Source: Clarkia xantiana subsp. parviflora
Taxonomy: Eukaryota; Streptophyta; Magnoliopsida; Myrtales; Onagraceae
Direction of reading: 5' to 3'
Length of the DNA: 64,000 bases
Assembly (NCBI GenBank): GCA_036873135.1
Contig: JAPTYO010000022.1
Coordinates: 5,638,979-5,702,978 of the forward strand
Numbering within the stretch: the stretch's first letter is position 1; each line of letters starts with the position of its first letter. A model generated the notes under the pieces. That model searched no databases, was not told where the DNA came from, and saw nothing but the letters and a program-made list of their open reading frames with translations. The position numbers and the translations under genes are program-made. Below are positions 33,134-45,500 of the stretch, in pieces.

Positions 33134-34684
33134 CCATGACAGGAAGACGACCAAAGAAGGCGGGTGCAAGCAAGGTGAAACCAACGAGAAGCCAACTAGG
33201 ACCTTCTCATATTCCGGATGCAGAATATACGGCTTCATCCATGCCATCCACAAATGCCCCTCCTGCACAATACGGGCCGGAAGATCAAAACAATGCACCT
33301 GCGCAAGAGCAAAGGATGAGGGTGAATCAGGACTTCCCATCTGGGATGCCAGCTAAGAAGTACAGCAACAACCAAGGAATGCAACCAACATGCCTCCAGT
33401 CACACCAGCGATGATGGCAGCACTTGAAGAACTCCTTGCTCTCAGGAGATTTTAAGGAGTCAAGGATATGCCGCACCTCCGCCACCACCCCCGCATACTA
33501 ACGAACAAGCTGCACCAGCTAGGGAGGCGTCGCATGATGTCAACCATCAAAAGCCGTAGCATCCAGAAGGAGTGGGAGACTCTGAAGGTACCTACCGACA
33601 GGCTAGGCAGGAGCCAGCACGTTCATACACCCCAAGTGTTGGCCTGAAGCAACAACAAGGAGTAAGATGGAAGCAACCTCCTGTGAGCAATTCACAACGC
33701 CTACACAAGGAAGATAGCTTCAAGACAGCAAGCCATGCTGACACATGCAACGATGGGTGGAGGAAGCCCGCATACGACAATGACATCCCAATCACGGGAC
33801 TTACGGCTAAGGCCTTAGAAGAAATGATTGAGAGAAAGATGAAGCAGTCAAAGATGAATGGAATGCATGCCCTTGAGGAGAATACATCACATCCATTCTC
33901 TGATGAACTAGTAAACAGTCACGTTCCAGATGCCCTGTATAGAATCGGTGGAGAAAAATATAGAGGAAAAGGAGATCCAATCGAACATGTACAACAACAT
34001 TAAGCTTCTCTGCTGGGACGAACTGACAACCCGCATCATGTTGCCATGACATTTACTAATACTCTCGTTGGAACTACCGCACATTGGTTATTTTCGCTAC
34101 CATGTAGAAGCGTTACGTCATGGGCATACCTGAAAGCAAAGTTCATTCAAAGATACATGGGAGAACGCACATTCCTTAAAGGGCCAAATGCGTTGAATGA
34201 GGTGACACTGCAAAACGACGAGTCGTTAGCAGATTATTACATCCGTTTCAACCAAAACATCTCAGACATTTAGGGAAACATCACCGAAGGAGAAATCGTG
34301 CGCGCCTTCATTGCAAATTTAGGCCGAAGAGGATATTCCCTAGCTGAAAAGATGTCAAAGCGCCCAGCTGAAACACTTGAAGAATTGGCGGCAAGGGTAA
34401 AAGAATTCGTGGATCTAGACAGATTAAACGAACATCATAAGGCGAAAGTTAGTGCAGCTCGCGCTAAGGAGAAGCAAGCAAAACCCCAACAAGGTCTGCA
34501 ACAAGCAAGACAATTTCAGCCGCATAAGAGGCCATATCAGCCAGAATTCCAAAGACCAAAAGAAGTGAACTTGGCAGAATGCGTTCCTTTGAATGCACCA
34601 CTTTCCGTAATCTTGAAGAAGATGAAGGAAGATAACACGTGGAGGGAGCCAGCAAACATCCGAAAAGGGCCACTGGGAAAGTAG
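33134..34684 (+). pseudogene. gag: X1 gag (broken)
   Basis: Starts MTGRRPKKAGASK at ATG 33134. Frame losses near 33414-33570 and 34003-34045 and an in-frame TAG at 34271-34273 split it. The capsid-like core lies in 34046-34480: TSWAYLKAKFIQRYMGER, NDESLADYYIRFNQNI, GEIVRAFIANLGRRG and KRPAETLEELAARVKEF, then a basic KRPYQPEFQRPKEV part. The family's gag builds the particle and binds genomic RNA. Confidence 0.8.
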
Positions 34685-34694
34685 GAAGATAAAT

Positions 34695-36221
34695 GGTAAC
34701 CATGAAGTCTACGGCCATGAAACGAACAGCTGTGTCAGCTTACGATTTCGTATAAACAACTTTATCCTTAAAGGAGAGCTCAAGCAATATGTAGATCAAG
34801 GCGACAAGCGCCAAAAGAAGAACCATGCAGAGCCATCCCGAAAGGGGAACAAGGGAAAGGAGAAGATGAATGAGAACCCACCACCGCCAAAGTGTGATGT
34901 CATCAACGTAATCCATGGTGGGCCAGCGGCAGGAGGTAGCATTTCTAATGCCCGAGATGTCTATGCCTCGCAGCTACAAGTTCTGCCCAAGTACGGGAAG
35001 AGGCGACAACCAGAGAAGGAAGACATAGTCATCCCGTTCTCAAATGCCGACAAGAAACACATAGTGTATCCCCACGATGATGCTTTGGTCATAACAATGG
35101 ACATCAATGGATACGACGTGCAAAGGATATTGGTAGACGGTGGGAGTGCTGCGGATTTAGTGCATATAGAAGTGCTCAAGAAGATGGAAAAAACGGAAGC
35201 CGATCTCTCGGCGAGCACATTTCCGCCGGTTAGCTTCGTAGGAGCGGCAACCTACCCATTGGGCATGATCACACTTCCAGTTATCCTTGGAGAAGGTTGG
35301 AAGGCACTGCGTATAGACGTCACATCTGTAGTGGTAAATAACCCGGGGGCATATAACGGCATCCTAGGAAGAACAACAATCAACCCACATGACATTGTGC
35401 CGTCTACAGCTCATCAGAAAATGAAGTTCCTAACTCCTCATGGGATCGGAGAGGTGCTAGGTGACCAGAAATCTGCACGAAAGTGCTACGTCAATGCCCT
35501 GAGGAAAATGAAACAAGTATCAGTTGCCATGATTGAAGTTGGTGCAAAAAGAAAGCTGTTCGCCTCAAACGATTATGATAAAAGGAAGAAGGAAAAATTA
35601 TCGCCAAGGTCTGAGCTTGACAAGATACTTTGTTCGCCTAAGCGAAGTGTGCTTGATGTCAGACAAGGAGAAGAAGAATCCATCATGACCTGCTTCCCGA
35701 GATTCGCTCAAAATGCAACTGCACTAAGAGCAATCAAGAAGGACGCCATCAACGCATTCTACTTGAACATGAACGCGCCAACATTTTTGCTATTCGGAAG
35801 GGTATTTGGATGGCGTACAACTAAGACGATGGCATGCCTAAAAGACAAGATGGAGACTGCGATCTCTTGTGAACATGAATTGAGATGGGGCACACCGCTC
35901 AACGCAAGTATGGAAGCTCAAACTTCAAAGAAATCAGAAGGCTCAAGTATGGAGAACGCTAACATCTTCACTCCCTTAAACACGGAGGAGGAAAAGATAT
36001 ACATCAAGCTTCTGGAAAATAAGCTTCCAAGACGACTTGAGCCGGAGACCGCCTTCTTAGGCATGGATATTGAAGATTGGTGCCGATATCACCAAACTTG
36101 GGGGCACAATACCAATGGCTGTTTGACTTTGAGGATGGAGATCGAAGAATTCATTGCACATGGAGCTTTGGGAAGCTATGTTGCAAACAACAGTGCCCGT
36201 CAGCCGCCAAGATATATTTGA
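34695..36221 (+). CDS. X1 zinc-knuckle, protease and extra C-terminal domain
   Basis: Open for about 508 codons (ATG at 34866). Segment 1 (34695-34800): knuckle remnant HEVYGHETNSC without its first cysteine. Segment 2: protease, with VINVIHGGPAAGG, HDDALVITMDINGYDVQR, active site LVDGGSAADLVHIEVL (about 35131-35178), YPLGMITLPVI and AYNGILGRTTIN. Segment 3 (about 35560-36221): not like RT; it ends with a second knuckle-like motif, WCRYHQTWGHNTNGC, and MEIEEFIAHGALGSY, which normally lies before the protease. I cannot name the part between. It may be gag sequence from a relative, copied or recombined in place of pol. It is the longest intact frame in X1. Confidence 0.7.
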   Translation, partial: GNHEVYGHETNSCVSLRFRINNFILKGELKQYVDQGDKRQKKNHAEPSRKGNKGKEKMNENPPPPKCDVINVIHGGPAAGGSISNARDVYASQLQVLPKYGKRRQPEKEDIVIPFSNADKKHIVYPHDDALVITMDINGYDVQRILVDGGSAADLVHIEVLKKMEKTEADLSASTFPPVSFVGAATYPLGMITLPVILGEGWKALRIDVTSVVVNNPGAYNGILGRTTINPHDIVPSTAHQKMKFLTPHGIGEVLGDQKSARKCYVNALRKMKQVSVAMIEVGAKRKLFASNDYDKRKKEKLSPRSELDKILCSPKRSVLDVRQGEEESIMTCFPRFAQNATALRAIKKDAINAFYLNMNAPTFLLFGRVFGWRTTKTMACLKDKMETAISCEHELRWGTPLNASMEAQTSKKSEGSSMENANIFTPLNTEEEKIYIKLLENKLPRRLEPETAFLGMDIEDWCRYHQTWGHNTNGCLTLRMEIEEFIAHGALGSYVANNSARQPPRYI

Positions 36222-37388
36222 GGGAGATAGACTTTCCACTTCTAATCTATCTTTTTTAGTGCACCTTTAGGAATATAAGTGCAGATCATGCTTTTGTAAT
36301 TAGAAATATTTCGGAAGAAGCAGTCAATAGACGCCTTCCTGCAAAACTATTGTAAACACAACAAGTATCTAATGATGGTTAATCTACTGTCGTAGGTACT
36401 ACATTATGCATTCTACTATGGATTAACATCAAGAAACAAAACAACATGCAATGTCTTGGAAGAAAATCAAAACCTATTCTAAAAAGTGACTGGTGCAATA
36501 TCCTCCTCGTAAGGAATACCCATGTTCAAATCTATCAAAAGTAACATGTTGCGACATCCTTTTCAAGAGGGCAAACCCCATGTTTACTTCTAAAAAATGA
36601 CATGTTGTGAAATCCTCCGGGCAAATCCTCATGTTCATAGCCATTCCCTGAATAAAAACAGGATGCGGCAAATACATTATGGGACTGATCACCCCACCGT
36701 GGCGGAAATCCTCTTAATAGACGACAACCCCACACACTAAAAGTATGTATACTCTCTTAAGGGTTCATACACAATGAAGACTTAGGCCCGAAAAGGGATA
36801 GCTGCATGTTATACGCTTTTAAAAGCAAACCTTGTACAAAACTCATCAAACTTACAAGTCGAGTACTGTATAACGTTATCTTGCTCTTTAGCATTTAACG
36901 CAAAAACAACAAAATAAGCAAGAAGTATTTTGCAACAACGTTGCCTTAGAGTGGAACTAAGAGACGGTATAAACTTAAGTCTTGCTTCGTCAAGACGACA
37001 CTGCTACATGTCAAGTGCCAGTGCCGAGTGCCAAGTGCCAAGTGCCCGCGACGAGTACATTACTACTTACAATGCTACAAGTACCTAGTGTACACATCTT
37101 GCCATGCCTTGGAATCTAACCAAGAGGGGCGCTCATAACACTCAACAATGCGCGACATACAGTCACAACTACGGACATCATGTTCATCATATAAGGATAT
37201 CTATCCTATCTTCCAAGTCCAAAAGCATGCGGACAGCATAGATAACTCAAGATATGAAATATTACTAACAAGTTATCACATGATTATTATTATTGAAAAA
37301 TAGTTCCAAAGGACGAAGTACCATACAAAGCAAACGCACAAATAAAGGTTTGGACAAAAGCCTCAAACATATCATCATCTCCAAAGGA
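36222..37388 (+). other. X1 non-coding DNA between protease frame and antisense gene
   Basis: From about 36390 it matches 45900-46990 of X2 closely, including the AAGTGCCAGTGCCGAGTGCC short repeat (about 37014-37045). No gene is supported on either strand. Confidence 0.65.
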
Positions 37389-37979
37389 CTAAGACAGCAT
37401 GTCCAGGAAATCAACACCAAGCTTAACATCAGCATTATCATATCCAAAGGTCAAAGCAATAGAAGCCGCTTCAGCTGCCTTACGTTGCAAATCCGCAACA
37501 TGGTTAACAGCAAAAGAAGAATAAGGACCTAACTTGTCGAACGGAAATCCGGGGGCAAGTGCGTGTACTCTGCCAATATAATCTTTGGCAAACTCATCAA
37601 CTAAAGGTGCAAGATCCGCTTTAGCAGCAGCAAGGACGGAAGCAAAATAGGCAGGGGTACTAGGATATTCAGCGAGTCCCTTCTCAACACCCGCTCTTTG
37701 TGCCTCATCACGAACAGAAGCAAGCGCGACATCATGAACACTGTTGTTCTCCGCCATTTGCTGCTTGATAGCAGCAATCTCGGCCTCAAGTTGTTCAACA
37801 TGGACGCGACGACTAGCAATGCGCGTATCAATATCAGCAACCTTGGAGTTCAAATTCTGCACTTCCTCCTAGGACTGTGCAAGCTCGCGAGAAACTGTAT
37901 TGCTCTTCTTGATAGCAGCCCTCCTCTCGTTCACAAGCTCCAACACAAAGGAAGACATGTTCATCATCCTTGAAATAGC
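37389..37979 (-). pseudogene. X1 antisense gene, coiled-coil C-terminal exon
   Basis: On the minus strand it starts at an acceptor (TACTTAG, AG at 37980-37981) with AISRMMNMSSFVLELV, has one in-frame TAG (37869-37871), then runs open to the stop at 37389. The middle is coiled-coil-like (VEQLEAEIAAIKQQMAEN). The end carries RVHALAPGFPFDKLGP, shared with X2 as RVNALAPNFPFDKLGP; this is a recognisable family signature. Product role unknown. Confidence 0.6.
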
Positions 37980-38069
37980 CTAAGTACAACAAACAAGACG
38001 ATCATGATCAACAACAACAACAAAGCATACGCTTACAGCAGAAAGGCAAAAAGTTAGAACAAAATCTAC
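37980..38069 (-). other. Predicted intron of X1 antisense gene
   Basis: 90 bp on the minus strand, donor CCG-GTAGAT, acceptor GTACTTAG. X2 has a 92-bp intron at the same codon boundary (Ala-Pro before, Ala after). Confidence 0.6.
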
Positions 38070-38240
38070 CGGTGCAAATTCAGCTAAACCGCTCTCAACA
38101 TATGTTTGCGCCTCCTCATCAGTAGATAGTTTGACATCATGATCACCAGGAGGAACACATCTTTGAAGCACCCGCACACCAACTCCTGGAGTGCTAAGTT
38201 TGGAGTCCTTCGAAAAATGAAGACTACAACGGCAGATCTC
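38070..38240 (-). CDS. X1 antisense gene, exon before the conserved intron
   Basis: A minus-strand segment encoding RVLQRCVPPGDHDVKLSTDE then EAQTYVESGLAEFAP. X2 has VCVLHRSVPQGDRRAFPRTD and EEAEECVEHALANFAP at the same place. The upstream limit is not resolved. A comparable segment closes exon 3 in R1. Confidence 0.5.
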
Positions 38241-38751
38241 TTGTGAAGAACACTAGTGGCAGGCACTGCAACAACGCGCTCAGTCACATGTACGGAGTTC
38301 CCTAAAAGAACAAAGACAACATGAGTATAACAAAACTTAGAAAATAAACAAGTCAAGAGAAGATACAGGGAGATGCCTCACTTCTAGGTCCTTTACCACG
38401 TTCATGTCCGGAGCCTTCAGGAATAGTGGGGGCAGTATTACGAACATGACGCCCAACTGACGGGTTATCACGATCATTAGCTGTCTGCAAAGACGAGCTT
38501 TTTCCATCAATACAACCTACATTGCAACATAGTACAGGTTATAAAAGTTATCAACATACCAAATCTTCAGAAGGAAGTATATGAATCCCGGCATCAATCA
38601 AATCCTGATCTGAAGCACGCAATAGACAACGATAGCAGTGCTCTTGCTGACATCGGAAAATACTCTTCACCGCCTCCCTATCATCCAAGGAAAGGTCAGA
38701 GAAAATAGGAGCAGGATCAGCTTTTTCCACACTCTCAACATCCCAAACAGT

Positions 38752-39389
38752 CTAGACATCGCATACAAAGAAGTAATGATGTCGCCAATGAGAACCAGAA
38801 CGATCAGCCGGGGCGGCTAGACGTTGTTTGTGATCCCACTCGGCATCTCCAAGACCAAGCTTCTTGAAACCCTTATCTTGCAAGTTTGGCCAACGCATCT
38901 TCATTCCACATAACCCCGTTGCTTCTGGACACATCAGTTGATAGAAGCATCGGAAAAGGGTGGTATAATAGTGCCAAGATTGCATGTGAAACAAAACCCG
39001 AAAGCAGCTCCATAAACGGAGGCCAGCAAGAGATAGACTTAAGGGTGATATCCGATAATAGCGACAAAGGTCCACCAAGTCAGGATAATAGGGAAAACGC
39101 AGGCCTTCCTTAATCTGAGAGGTATAAACTGCGGAATGGTCACTACGAGGAACAATAACTTGCCCCTTTTCGGAGTCGGGCAGCACGTCATAAGTAAGAA
39201 CACCTTCAAAGCAGGATCAAGTCCACAACAAGTCGCGTACAACTCAAACATATCTTCATCAATATAATTGAAGAAGTAACTCACATTCCTCGTTGTATCC
39301 TTAAGAGACTCAACTGTGTTGATACCCGGCTCGTCACCAACATCTGAACATAATGTCACTCGCGGAACGGGGATAGAAGACTTACTCAT
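38752..39389 (-). pseudogene. X1 antisense gene, N-terminal and gypsy-type transposon-associated domain
   Basis: Starts MSKSSIPVPRVTLCSDVGDE at ATG 39389. A frameshift near 39190-39210 moves it into the frame that holds QIKEGLRFPYYPDLVDLCRY, GLRLWSCFRVLFHMQSWHYY and GSHWRHHYFFVCDV. These blocks match R1 exon 2 in order (GIRFPFCGNMVEMC, RVWNAFQLLCHRQQW, GWKKYYFFVQ). The last block ends in TAG at 38752-38754, possibly because an intron follows. Confidence 0.6.
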
Positions 39390-39719
39390 AGTAACCGTGG
39401 CAAGAAGACTAACTCTGAAAAGGAGACTGCGTAACTTGGAATCCTGAAAATTACAAACAACAAACCAATCAGCGTGCGAGCACTATGTATGTACACGCAT
39501 GTCGACATGGATACATGATTACAAGGGCGAAATATTTTCTAAGTGTTTTGCTCAAGGTGACAGTCAGTATATTGCAAGCGGACAGCATGCTTCTATGTGT
39601 CAGCATATTACCAAGTGTTAGCATACAACAAGGTGTTGGCATACAACCTGCGTCTACATCAAGCATATGGATACAGCGTACATAGCCAGGGATAGAGAAA
39701 AAATTCTAAGTGTGGGGGC

Positions 39720-39990
39720 AAGTGCGCACATACAAGCACGCACATACATGTCGAAAAGGATGCATCTCGACAAGGGAAGAATATTTTCTAAGTATTTCCA
39801 TGTACGTACATACATGTCGACAAGGATGCATGTCGACAAGGGAAGAATATTTTCTAAGTATTTCCATGTACGTACATACATGTCGATAAGGGAGAATATT
39901 TTCTAAGTGTTTCCATGTACGTACATACATGTCGACAAGGGGAGAATATTTTCTAAGTGTTTCCATGTACGTACATACATGTCGACAATG
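39720..39990 (+). repeat. Short tandem array in X1 3' region
   Basis: Four units of GAAGAATATTTTCTAAGT plus TTCCATGTACGTACATACAT with spacings of 66 and about 50 bp. The same unit occurs 19 times in X2 (48950-50140). Confidence 0.85.
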
Positions 39991-40389
39991 ATGAATTGCG
40001 TGCATCAAGTAGCTATTATCAACTTCTACACAATACCTCCTAAGCATTCCTACGACGCTTATCGACAAAGCTCATACGACGACATCTAGTGTTTTAGCAT
40101 GTTTGCAGACAATGACCGACAGTCTATACACAATGCTCAACGTACATTGCCTAAGCTATCATTACCAACATACAACCATTGACGGCCATGTACGTACAAC
40201 TACCGATCATCAACATCAAGCATACTAAAACAACGACTAAGGCATGGAACAACATGTCGGCAATGAACACTATGCATAAGGGAAGTATAATGATTCATTT
40301 GCACTTTTCTAAAATTTTCAGCACTTAGAAAATTTTTGGCTGATTTGGAGCTAAGTATTCTAATGCATTTTATCAAACACCTTGTATGC

Positions 40390-40892
40390 ATGGTAAGACA
40401 ACTTGGTACATGGTGATTTCAAGACTATATCAAGGCCAAACGAAGTCACGAAAGGTCCAGCCATGTACGAAATTGGACTCACCGACACTAAGCAAGTTCG
40501 AATTGCTACTCACCCTCACCCGAAAACTCACGCGCCGCCGCTGCAACCTCACGCGCCGCCACGGCAACCTCACGCGCCGCCTTGGTCTCCTCCTTGCCCG
40601 GATTCGATCTTGATCGATGTCAAATATGATGTGACCACTCCAAATTCACACCTCCATGAATTCCCTCTTCATCAAGAATGGAGAGCTTCTTGGGGATTTA
40701 TCTATAAAGGATGTAAGACAATGAGTATTCTCTCTCCTAATTCTCATTAATAGTGCCTACACCATGTGCTAAGGACTAAACTAATATCTATCTTCGCACA
40801 AGTCCTTAGTATCATGTATAAGCATACTTACATCTCTTCTATGCTTGTTTTACATACATGCTCCCTAATGTTGCATGACGCGCTTCGTAGAT
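40390..40892 (+). other. X1 3' untranslated part up to the X2 insertion
   Basis: Matches 60898-61425 of X2, with an ACGCGCCGCC-containing repeat (about 40528-40580). The open frame here follows the repeat and is not supported as a gene. It ends with TAGAT (40888-40892), the X2 target duplicate; X1 continues at 62651. Confidence 0.75.
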
Positions 40893-41591
40893 TGTTAAAT
40901 ATCTGACCAATTCGGGTTCGTATTTACATTTCGGGCCTCGCAGAATACTCCAAAACCCGTAAAAGAACTCTTCCGCGGACACCCAAGTCTAAAACGGTCC
41001 GGAATACGCGCAGTACCCGGACCGGAGGACTTCCGGATTGCCCTAAGGCAATCCGGACCCGACTCGGATTGCTAAACAATCCGGACCCGGCCCGGATTGC
41101 TAAACAATCCGGGTAGGTCCGGATTACCGATGTTCTCCGTGCGCTCATCCCGATTATTTTGCCAAGTGCGAGAAGTCGGTGCATGCATAGTCCACTTTGA
41201 TGACGGTATACGTTTTCCTTCATACCGACATCAAGCCGTTCAAAACTGGGCATGATCCTTAGGTTCCCTATAAATAGGAGCCTAGGTCTCACATTTTAAA
41301 CAACTCCCTCATTTTGGACTCTGGATGTTCTGACTTCTCTCTAAAAGGCTTTCTCTCTCTAGAAATTCTGACTTGAGCGTCGGAGAGGGCCCAACCAGCA
41401 TTCCCCCCTCTCCCACGCTGGTTACTGCCCCTCGTTCAGGATCCGAAGTTCAAGATTTCGAGGTCGAGAACTTGAAGATTAGTTCGAGGATCGTGTTTCA
41501 AGGATCGCGGCGTACCCGTCCTTGTACACACATCCCGAGCCCGCTCGTGAAAAAGAAGCCCTAAGCTACTTAAGTGGAAGCAAACTTAACA
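40893..41591 (+). repeat. X2 5' LTR
   Basis: TGTTAAATATC to ACTTAACA. TATA box TATAAATA at 41269-41276. U3 carries three consecutive stem-loops with CGGATTG..CAATCCG arms (about 41032-41125). No PPT stands before it, as expected for an inserted 5' LTR. Confidence 0.9.
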
Positions 41592-41593
41592 TT

Positions 41594-41617
41594 TGGCGCC
41601 GTTTGAGTGATTCGAAC
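41594..41617 (+). other. X2 primer-binding site
   Basis: TGGCGCCGTTTGAGT followed by GATTCGAAC; one base differs from X1. Confidence 0.75.
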
Positions 41618-41642
41618 AAAAAGCCGTGCCGTATCACAAGCC

Positions 41643-42462
41643 ATGACAGGAAGACGACCAAAGAAGGCGGGTGCAAGCAAGCCGAAGCCAACAAAAAGCC
41701 AACCAGGACGTTCTCGCGTGCCAGATACAGGATCCACCGCTTGAACCATACCATCCACAAATGTGCCTTCTGCACAGTATGGCTGTGAAGTCCAAAAGGC
41801 GTACAATGCATTCTTTATGAAGAAGATGGCAAATGTGCACGTGATCCACAGAGGCTTTGGAGCAGGAGGAGAAACGTTGTATGAACGAGAAATATACGCT
41901 ACCCGCACAAAGCGCATATGCCAGGATGCTGACATAAGGGATACTGTCGTGATAGATGCTGACGAAGAGGATGATCGCACGAAAGACGTCATTGGCTTTT
42001 CGTCAAAAGACAAAGTCCACATGGTGCACCCGCACACAGACGCGTTGGTTATAACTATGGCAATTGATGGCATGGACGTTAAGCGCATTATGGTAGATGG
42101 TGGAAGTTCGCCCTATATCATTACAAAGGCTATCATTTTAGCCCTGGGTTGAAAGAGGCTCGTCAAAAGAATGGACTCACCCATGGTGGGATTCATGGGA
42201 GATATAAGCTACCCGCTAGGATTCATAACTCTGCCAGTCATCATGGGAGAGTGAAAGCAACAGCTCCAAATAGACGTACCATTCGTGATCGTAGAAAAGC
42301 TTGACGCATATAATGGAATCTTGGGATACACAACCATGAACAAATGGGGTATGATAGCGTCAACATCACACCAAAAAGTCAAGTTTCTAACAAAGGCAGG
42401 AGTTGGTGAAGTAAAGGGAGATCAGCAGCTATCAAAAGACTGCTACAAGGTTGCACCCTAAC
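41643..42462 (+). pseudogene. X2 gag start fused to protease by deletion
   Basis: ATG 41643 opens MTGRRPKKAGASKPK as in X1, but after about 50 codons the sequence jumps into the protease leader (VHVIHRGFGAGGE, about 41836), so almost all of gag is gone. The protease shows HTDALVITMAIDGMDVKRI and the active-site IMVDGGSSPYIIT (about 42088-42126), then TGA 42150-42152 and a further TGA near 42254; AYNGILGYTTMN follows. The protein cannot be made whole. Confidence 0.8.
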
Positions 42463-42515
42463 ATAGTGACAAGACAAATAATGGCGGAATTCCCATCATT
42501 GATGAAGACCCGAGG

Positions 42516-45500
42516 ATGGATCATGCACGTCCTGCTCCTGTTGAAGCATTGCAAGAAGTAAAGATCGATGAGCCAGAAAGGATGGTTCGAGTGGAGGCAC
42601 TGTCAGAAGATGAAGTGATAGAAATCAAGGCACTTCTAGTAGAGTATAAGGAGTTGCTCGCATGGTCACCAAGCGATATGCCAGGAATAAGCCCAAACAT
42701 AATTTCTCACAAGCTCAACATCAAACCAGGATCCAAACCTATAACACAAAAGCTACGTCCATTGGGGGGAGACAAAAAGCTCGCAATACGAGAAGATGGG
42801 TTGCTGAACGCGGCTTTTATTGAAGAGTTGCAATACCAAACATGGGTTGCGAATCCAGTTTTGGTACCCAAACCTAACGGCAAGATGAGAATGTGCATCG
42901 AGTACAGAGACCTCAACAACGCATGTCCAAAGGATTCATATCCGCTGCCAAGGATCGACCAACTAGTAGATGCCACCGTAGGACACGAGCTAATGTCAGT
43001 AATGGATGCGTATTCAGGATACTACCAAATTCCAATGGAGGAACAAGACGCACCTCACACTGCGTTCTATGCAGACAGCGAGATCTACAATTACAAGGTC
43101 ATGCCATTCATACTAATTAACGGCGGAGCAACATACCAGCGTATGGTCAACACAATCTTCAGAGATATGATCGGGAAAGTCATGGAAGCATACGTAGATG
43201 ACATGGTCGTGAAGTCGACAAAAAGGCGTAACCATGATGATGACCTCCGCCAGGTGTTTAAAAGAATGCGAGAATTCCAAGTCAGATTAAATCCAACAAA
43301 GTGTGCCTTTGGCGTACAATCAGGAAAAGTTCTTGGCTTCATGGTCAGCGAAAGAGGGATCGGAGCAAACCCGGAAAAAGTAAAGGCGATAGAAGAAATG
43401 GTGTCCCCCAAAAGGCACAAAGAAGTCCAACAACTGAATGGACGTTTAGCAGCTCTTAACAGGTTCCTCGCAAAAATAGGAGACAAAGCCCTGCCATTCT
43501 TCCAAGTGCTTCGTGCAAACAAGAAGTTCGAGTGGACACCAGTATGTGAAGAAGCATTCCAACAATTGAAGCAGCACTTGCGAACGCTCCCAGCATTAGA
43601 AAAACCAATACAAGGCGAGCCGCTCTTCCTGTACATATCCGTAAGCAATACTGCAGTCGGCTCGGTACTCGTCAAGCAAAAAGGGACTACACAGCTCCCA
43701 GTATACTACGTGAGCAAGATCCTGGCAAAATACGAAGTGAATTACATGCCAATCGAGAAGTACCTATATGCTCTCATAGTGGCGGCAAGGAAATTGAGGC
43801 CATACTTTCATGCACACGAGATAACAGTCCTGACAGACCAACCCTTGAAGCACATCCTGTCAAAGCCAAACATGTCAGGAAAATTGACAAAGTGGTCAAT
43901 CGAGCTAAGTGAATTCCGCATTCACTTTGCACCACGAACAACAATCAAGGGACAAGCATTGGCAGACTTTATCGCTGAATTCACAGGAATAACCCCGGAA
44001 ACTGACATTCAAGACGGGGCACAACAAAGTGAAGAGCACACTGAGGTATGGCAAATGTACACTTATGGTTCCTCAAATGTTGAAGGATCAGGAGCTGGAT
44101 TCCTCATAATTCCGCCTGATGGGTCGGAACCATTGAAGTATGTTCTAAGCCTAACATTCAGAGCAACGAATAACGAGGCAGAATACGAAGCCTTAATAAC
44201 AGGCTTAAGGATCGCAAAAGGCCTCGGAATCAAACACTTAAGAGTCAAGTGCGACTCACAACTAGTTGTCAATCAAGTCAAAGGCGAGTACGTAGCCAAG
44301 TCAGAGAACATGCAGAAATACTTGGGACAAGCAAAGAAGCTCATCACAAGCTTTCAAACTTTCAACATAACGTTCGTCCCAAGGGAAGAAAATCAAGAGG
44401 CAGATGCGTTAAGCAAGTTTGCACAAGGAAGGGAACAAGGCCAAGAAACACACTTCGTCGAAAACAGGATCATGTCCGTAATCGACAAACTAGAGGTGTT
44501 AAATATCAACACAGAGCCTACCTGGATGACTCCAATTCTGGCATACCTCACGGATAACGTCCTACCGGAAGAAAGACTTAAAGCGCAAAAAATCAGAAGA
44601 ATCGCTGTCAACTATACATTGATCGAAGGCCAGCTATACAAGAAAGGATTCTCGACGCCATACCTAAAGTGCTTAACTTTCCCAGAAGGTATGACAGTGT
44701 TGAAGGACTTGCACGAAGGCCAAGCAGCTTGTCACGAGGGGGCAAGATCCTTAATCCGAAAAGCGCTAGGTCTAGGATATTATTGGCCAACAATGAGAAG
44801 CCAAGCAACAAACATGGTCACGGAATACGAATCCTGTCAACTATATTCAAGGAACATAACGGCTCCCGCAACGGAGTTGTGTCCAATTGCAAGTTCCTAG
44901 CCTTTCGCACAATGGGGAATTGACTTGGTAGGTCCACTTCCACAATCCAAGGGGCAAACAAAGTACATTGTAGTAGCTATCGACTACTTCTCCAAGTGGA
45001 TTGAAGCTAAGGCATTAGCACGTACGACAGACGCACAAATAATGGATTTCATACGAAACCACATCATTGCATGATATGGCGTACCAAGAGTACTCATCAG
45101 CGACAATGGGCCACAATTCAGAAGTTCAAGACTTCAGGCGTTCTTTGAAAGACTCAACATAGATCACCGTTTTGCATCAGTGCGTCATGCCCAAACCAAT
45201 GGACAAGTCGAATCCGCCAACAAGATCGTCCTGGATGGTTTTAAGAAGAGATTTCATGCTTTGAAGGGAGGATGCGCAGAGGAGCTTAGCAGTGTCCTAT
45301 GGGATGTGCGCACAACCCCAAAGGAGTCAATAGGAGAAACACCGTTCAGCCTGGTATACGGAACAGAAGCCGTAGCTCCAATCGAAATCGCTGTCTCATC
45401 ATACCGCACAACTCACTTCAATTCCCAAACCAACGAAGCGGAAATGCGTTTAGACCTGGACTTGGCAGACGAAAGAAGGCGAAACTCGGAGTTAACCCAA

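Noticed and set aside
35560..36221. Reverse transcriptase remnant in X1
   Set aside because: None of the RT or RNase H motifs seen in R2 and X2 is present in any frame; the segment ends in a zinc-knuckle-like motif instead.
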